From: Chitinophaga rhizophila
GTDB lineage: Bacteria > Bacteroidota > Bacteroidia > Chitinophagales > Chitinophagaceae
Direction: 5' to 3'
Assembly (NCBI RefSeq): GCF_019492185.1
Contig: NZ_JAICCF010000004.1
Span: 62,001 to 126,000 of the forward strand
DNA: 64,000 nt
Shown: positions 61,201 to 64,000 of the stretch, in pieces
Position numbering within the stretch: position 1 is the stretch's first letter
Layout: the number at the start of each line of letters is the position of its first letter
The notes under the pieces: model-generated
The model's database searches: none
Told to the model about the DNA's origin: nothing
Seen by the model: only the letters and a program-made list of their open reading frames with translations
Position numbers and translations under genes: made by a program

Positions 61201-61308
61201 ATAGGTTTAGCGCTTTGTAAGAAGATTGTAGAGAATCATCATGGGGTGATCCGGGCGAATGGTAAGTTGAACGAAGGGGCAACTTTTACAGTCATCTTAC
61301 CCGTATAA
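58291..61308 (+). CDS. Hybrid sensor kinase with two kinase modules (PAS-GAF-HK-REC-HK)
   Basis: The 1005-residue protein is cytoplasmic with no TM helix seen. Its order is an N-terminal PAS-like region (WSKTPLGPVEAWPQSLKT near 27-44), a GAF region (about 165-335), a first HisKA with His359 (SNISHEFRTPLT), HATPase (NLLSNAFKYT, GTGIGLSLVKEL), a receiver (about 623-740; Asp near 672 in VISDIMMPEMDG, Lys in YLTKPFSS), then a coiled-coil linker, a second HisKA with His near 786 (YIASHDLQEPLRK) and a second HATPase (NLIGNSLKFS, AGTGIGLALCKKI). A DNA-binding domain is missing. Phosphate may pass between the two His sites and the receiver, or to the receiver protein encoded 16 bp upstream. Confidence 0.9.
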   Translation: MELTKTMAPEFLTGGGEMGELIRSRDWSKTPLGPVEAWPQSLKTCIRIILTSRQPMFVWWGNDLINLYNDAYRSILGGKHPAVLGIPARDVWREIWDDVGPRAQACMENNIGTYDESLLLLMERNGYPEETYYTFSYSPVPGDEGGTGGIICANTDDTQRILGERQLRTLKDLGKYLADAADDTDVYSRAITVLRNNTADFPFACFYNVEIAEGRLNMAAKTEDGIPTEVLPESMLLMDDIATEWNFPDVVTHTKTITVRDLSWKYGPLPSGSWKISPDQALVIPVMQGGQDCPFGILVVGISPHRELDDKYNSFFQLVADQVAGSIVNVRAVEEARKRTEALLEIDRAKTAFFSNISHEFRTPLTLMLGPLEELLSQQDGSLTPEQEANLQATHRNAMRLLRLVNTLLDFSRIEADKVKAQYFPVNLADITTDIASTFRAAVEHAGLKFHVDCQALSTVAYVDRDMWEKVVLNLLSNAFKYTLKGSIKITLEEADHHAILRVKDTGVGIPADELPNMFERFHRVKHSKGRTHEGTGIGLSLVKELIQLHQGDISVESQEGTGSTFTVKVPLGRAHLPEDQVIDKRVDYTSSLTDAYVNEALYFSRETEHQAIDKITEGGEKARILIVDDNADMRDYLQRLLEKQYIIDTAANGKLALEKIKSHTPELVISDIMMPEMDGIELLHHIKHTAATDSLPVILVSARAGEEAKIEGYDIGADDYLTKPFSSKELQARVRAQIRISRLHRHAIDILQHSAEELEKKVEERTAELLRKNSELEQFAYIASHDLQEPLRKIRTFSELLQKSLQKGNPVNNYFEKIQSSAARMTQLIKDVLDYSRLANTEGKFIPIDLNTVLQNVKIDFDLLIEQKQAVIQNNTLPVVKGVPLQLQQLFTNLIGNSLKFSEKQPLITITAQPLPASEIPFYQGLKEDENYVKLEFADNGIGFEQQFAERIFAIFQRLNERKVYAGTGIGLALCKKIVENHHGVIRANGKLNEGATFTVILPV

Positions 61309-61333
61309 CTATTCATTATATCTTATCGTCAAT

Positions 61334-61380
61334 ATAAAAGAGGAAGAGGAACTGATATTCAGTTCCTCTTCCTCTTTTAT
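61334..61380. terminator. 22-bp bidirectional terminator
   Basis: Perfect 22-bp arms (61334-61355 and 61359-61380) rich in AGG/CCT repeats surround a 3-base loop, with A- and T-runs on the flanks. It separates the hybrid kinase gene and the convergent DUF4302 gene. Confidence 0.93.
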
Positions 61381-61394
61381 TATCCATGTCATAG

Positions 61395-62705
61395 CTACTG
61401 CGGATATCCCGTGAAGTAGAAGTCAGGATGTTCTATACTCTTCAGTTGCCCCAGTTTACCTTCCTGCGGATCATTGAAGAAGTCAAGTGTAAACCGGTCA
61501 TTACGGATATAGTCAAGTAAAGGCTTAGCATCAGCTGCTATCAATGAAGCATTACCTGCGAATGCCTGTCCTGTAAAGTTGAATACACCGTCGGCCGTCT
61601 TGGTGTAAGTGAACGGATATCTTGCCAGGTACTGGTTATTGTTCTGGACGATATATATGTTCAAGTCCATCGTCTGCTGTGCTACATTAAACACGTAAGC
61701 TGTGTAATACAGTGTCAGGCCGTAAGGCCCATTGATCAATGAACTAGCCAGGTTAGCAGAGATGGTAGCATAAGCCGGCGATGACCCGGGAAGTGGTTGC
61801 GGCAGTACGATCAGGCCGTCGAACTCTATACCGAGTAAACGGTGAGCAGGTACAACGGCGCTGGCTGCAACTTTCACTTCCACCCGTTGATCTCCTATAG
61901 TAACATAGAACACGCTTTTAACAGGATCCCAGAGCAGTTCACTGAAAGTGTTACCGTTATAGGTAACCGGTGTTTTCAGCTGGATGCCATTAATGGTATA
62001 AGAAAAGCTCGTCGTAAGTGTCTGCACTTGTCCGGAGCCGTCTACATACACCAGGGAAAAGTTCTTTGTCGTTGGATTGATACCCACCTGTAACCGGATG
62101 CCGTCAGAGAACTCCAGGTACAACCAGGGATTTGAGAAAATGTAACTTCCTGCATTATTAATGAGCGTAGCCAAACTTCCTGCGGTATAAGCGGCTGCTT
62201 CTGCGGCTGTTGCTCTGACCAATATCATGCGGGTATTGTTGGCTATACCTGTCAGCTTAATAGTATCTGTAGTTACTGTATCAATGCTGTACTCAAAGTC
62301 AATGGAATACCCAAGACCGGTTACACCTCCAAAGACATTCGGATCAGGGTCTGCCAATAAATGCAGATATGAGTAGGTGTCAAATAAGAGGGAAGGCCGT
62401 TGTACTGCTTTGAGGCGGTAGCTACTTTCCATAGACTCGGCTGCGGCGTCCAGGTTGATGTCACTTTGCATGGTTACACGGTCATTAGCGCCAAACTTGA
62501 AATAGAAGGAATAGCCACCTCCGTCCTCCGGATATACTGCCGTTTTCCATCCATTCGCACTTCCTGTAAGCGCTGTTTTATATTCCTGGAGTGCCTGCGC
62601 CATCCGGTCTTCCGGCTTTTCACCGAAAACAGATTCGGTCTTATCCTTTGAACAGGCGGCAAAGAAAAACGCCAGTAGTATGATATATATTCTATTATAG
62701 AGCAT
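61395..62705 (-). CDS. DUF4302 lipoprotein
   Basis: ATG 62705 gives 436 residues with a lipobox at Cys18 (AFFFAAC); the longer frame to GTG 62744 adds no signal. The family region follows (KPEDRMAQALQEYKTAL, YSFYFKF, LSFDTYSYLHL-like strand). DUF4302 proteins occur at the end of Sus-like operons with SusC/SusD and a HExxH lipoprotein. They are probably surface-exposed and help a nutrient-uptake system of unknown substrate. It begins 10 bp after the metallohydrolase stop. Confidence 0.82.
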   Translation of the reverse strand: MLYNRIYIILLAFFFAACSKDKTESVFGEKPEDRMAQALQEYKTALTGSANGWKTAVYPEDGGGYSFYFKFGANDRVTMQSDINLDAAAESMESSYRLKAVQRPSLLFDTYSYLHLLADPDPNVFGGVTGLGYSIDFEYSIDTVTTDTIKLTGIANNTRMILVRATAAEAAAYTAGSLATLINNAGSYIFSNPWLYLEFSDGIRLQVGINPTTKNFSLVYVDGSGQVQTLTTSFSYTINGIQLKTPVTYNGNTFSELLWDPVKSVFYVTIGDQRVEVKVAASAVVPAHRLLGIEFDGLIVLPQPLPGSSPAYATISANLASSLINGPYGLTLYYTAYVFNVAQQTMDLNIYIVQNNNQYLARYPFTYTKTADGVFNFTGQAFAGNASLIAADAKPLLDYIRNDRFTLDFFNDPQEGKLGQLKSIEHPDFYFTGYPQ

Positions 62706-62715
62706 TTGTCCGGGT

Positions 62716-63564
62716 TTATAGGTTATCAATGGCGGTCTGTACACGTTCCTGCAAACGATAGAAGTCGATGTTGTAGTTCTCCATAAAATAGCGGACTATG
62801 ATCTCTTCCTTTTGTCTGAATTTCGGTAGTACGTCATCCGGTGCTTCTGCAATAATGGCTTCATAGCCGTCTTTTCCTTCTACCAGCATGGTAGCAATCA
62901 TCTCAACAAAATCCTCATCGGGTGCGCTACGGGCATATTGCGTGATGAAACCCCTGTCAAGTGCCTCCTGCAAAGTATAGTCATTCCAGCTGCCAGTATA
63001 ACCGGTGGATATGCGCTTATATTCTACCGGGTATAGTATCGTCTGATGCAGGATGTGTGCAAATTCGTGATGAATAGTGTGCAGCATCTGTCTTACAAAG
63101 GGCTTGTCGGTAAGCACAAACTCGTTGAGCCAGAACAACACGATTTTACGGCCACCTTCTGCGGTACCCAGGGTGATGGTATTATTGGAGTTAAACTGCG
63201 GACTCCCTACCAGCACGAACTGCTTCTGACAGTAGGTCTTGAAGAAGGTCTCTCCGGCTTCGGCAACATAAGGGGCAATCCAGGTTTGCTGGATACTGCT
63301 CATTACCGGTCTGATCTTACTCTCCATTACGGGAACCAGTGTCTTGTCCAGTGTCAGTTCGTAGCGTTCAAAACGATATTTCACCTCAATATTATAAGGT
63401 TTGGTGAATACGGAATCCAGCCAAGTATCAAGTGGACCTTTTTCCCAGGTCTCGCCACCAAGGCCGGGGATGTTCACACTGTTTATCTTTTCATCCTTTG
63501 AGCAACCCGTCAGGCTTGCAAGGATGATTACTATCATGAGCAATTTTATCTGCATCTGTTTCAT
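62716..63564 (-). CDS. Substrate-import-associated zinc metallohydrolase lipoprotein (HExxH)
   Basis: ATG 63564 gives 282 residues with lipobox LTGC (Cys21); a TTG at 63570 is less likely. It has the zinc motif HHEFAHILHQ (near residue 165, HEFAH) and a later acidic segment DEDFVEMIA, which can give the third ligand as in gluzincins. The family matches the TIGR04549 type, found with SusC/SusD pairs in Bacteroidota. It may cut a peptide or other substrate on its way to the receptor. It follows the SusD gene by 20 bp and precedes DUF4302 by 10 bp. Confidence 0.88.
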   Translation of the reverse strand: MKQMQIKLLMIVIILASLTGCSKDEKINSVNIPGLGGETWEKGPLDTWLDSVFTKPYNIEVKYRFERYELTLDKTLVPVMESKIRPVMSSIQQTWIAPYVAEAGETFFKTYCQKQFVLVGSPQFNSNNTITLGTAEGGRKIVLFWLNEFVLTDKPFVRQMLHTIHHEFAHILHQTILYPVEYKRISTGYTGSWNDYTLQEALDRGFITQYARSAPDEDFVEMIATMLVEGKDGYEAIIAEAPDDVLPKFRQKEEIIVRYFMENYNIDFYRLQERVQTAIDNL

Positions 63565-63584
63565 AATCAATTTAGTTTTGCCGT

Positions 63585-64000
63585 TTAACGGGGATTCTGC
63601 TCAACGCCGGCCAGTACCACTTCCTGCGGTAACTGGAACAGGCGTCGCTTGTCATCTGGTGCGAGTGTTTCAGACTCTCCGCCCACACTGGTATGTACTA
63701 CAGGGATCTCGTACCGTAGGATATCAAACCAGCGCATGCCTTCCTGTATAAATTCCGCCCGTTTGAAGTCGAGTAGTGCGTTCAGCAACCCTGTCTTTAC
63801 ATCGGAAGTATTATAGAAATTGCGAAGTGCAGCATTGGTGATGCGGTATTCACTGGAGTAGTCTTCAATACGCATACTCGCGTAGTCATCCAGGTCGTTC
63901 CTGGCAGCGGTAAGATTGCCCAGGTAGATATTAGCTTCGGCCCTGTTAAATAACGCTTCCTCTGCTGTGAAAAGCGGGAAAATGGTATAAGGCACGCCGA
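63585..64000 (-). CDS. SusD/RagB outer-membrane lipoprotein, C-terminal part (5' end outside window)
   Basis: The last 138 codons of a SusD-like protein are visible, running off the window end. The TPR-rich C-terminus shows EEALFNRAEANIYLGN, WFDILRYEI and the closing RRLFQLPQEVVLAGVEQNPR, typical of RagB/SusD. It would bind a glycan or peptide substrate for its SusC partner, which should lie just beyond 64000. It is the first seen gene of the operon with the HExxH and DUF4302 lipoproteins. Confidence 0.88.
   Translation of the reverse strand, partial: GVPYTIFPLFTAEEALFNRAEANIYLGNLTAARNDLDDYASMRIEDYSSEYRITNAALRNFYNTSDVKTGLLNALLDFKRAEFIQEGMRWFDILRYEIPVVHTSVGGESETLAPDDKRRLFQLPQEVVLAGVEQNPR

Overview
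The window reads as a chromosomal segment of a Bacteroidota species, most likely a Chitinophaga-like member of the Chitinophagaceae. The evidence is a TonB-dependent receptor with a carboxypeptidase-like N-terminal domain, a SusD C-terminus next to a TIGR04549-type HExxH lipoprotein and a DUF4302 lipoprotein, a type IX secretion tail, DUF5686 and DUF3347 proteins, start codons without clear Shine-Dalgarno sequences, and repeated TAnnTTTG -7 promoter boxes 14-22 nt before start codons. No rRNA, tRNA, CRISPR array, insertion sequence or prophage is visible.

Layout. 1-2.5 kb: partial secreted esterase with Ig/FN3/PA14 modules. 2.9-13.8 kb: exopolysaccharide locus. It holds a membrane GT2, a receiver protein, a sugar-1-phosphate transferase fused to a degenerate receiver, two GT2 enzymes, an asparagine-synthetase-like amidotransferase, a GT4, a methyltransferase and a flippase; a hexapeptide acetyltransferase and another glycosyltransferase follow at 19.1-21.0 kb. 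Between them (14.3-19.0 kb) lies a 1577-residue secreted protein with esterase, beta-helix, eight PKD-like repeats and a type IX sorting tail. 21-31 kb: mixed housekeeping genes (GNAT/nitrilase fusion, thiamine-binding protein, GT-C membrane protein, YeiH, SpmA/SpmB-like carrier, YchF, APH-like kinase, six-hairpin secreted protein). 30.7-39.7 kb: TonB receptor and a czcCBA-type divalent-metal efflux operon led by a small acidic exported protein. 40-43 kb: methionine/sulfur genes (metX, OsmC, sulfhydrylase). 43-48.5 kb: DUF5686 outer-membrane protein, small membrane proteins, a rhodanese tRNA hydroxylase with a possible Cys-containing leader peptide, and an unknown protein. 48.9-51.8 kb: OmpR/HK two-component system plus a shortened CzcB-like lipoprotein. 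52-57.7 kb: ABC-F ATPase, DUF3347 lipoprotein, thrS, infC. 57.9-61.3 kb: receiver and HK-REC-HK hybrid kinase. 61.4-64 kb: end of a Sus-like operon.

Most notable: four TTTAA half-sites about 11 bp apart lie upstream of both the czc operon (39715-39750) and the shortened adaptor gene beside the two-component system (49641-49678). This suggests, but does not prove, one metal-responsive regulon. Other points are the hairpin-less adaptor, the pseudo-receiver/sugar-transferase fusion, a 56-bp near-perfect palindrome at 12142-12197, a 10-codon leader ORF before the tRNA hydroxylase, and a 40-residue membrane protein followed by its own terminator.
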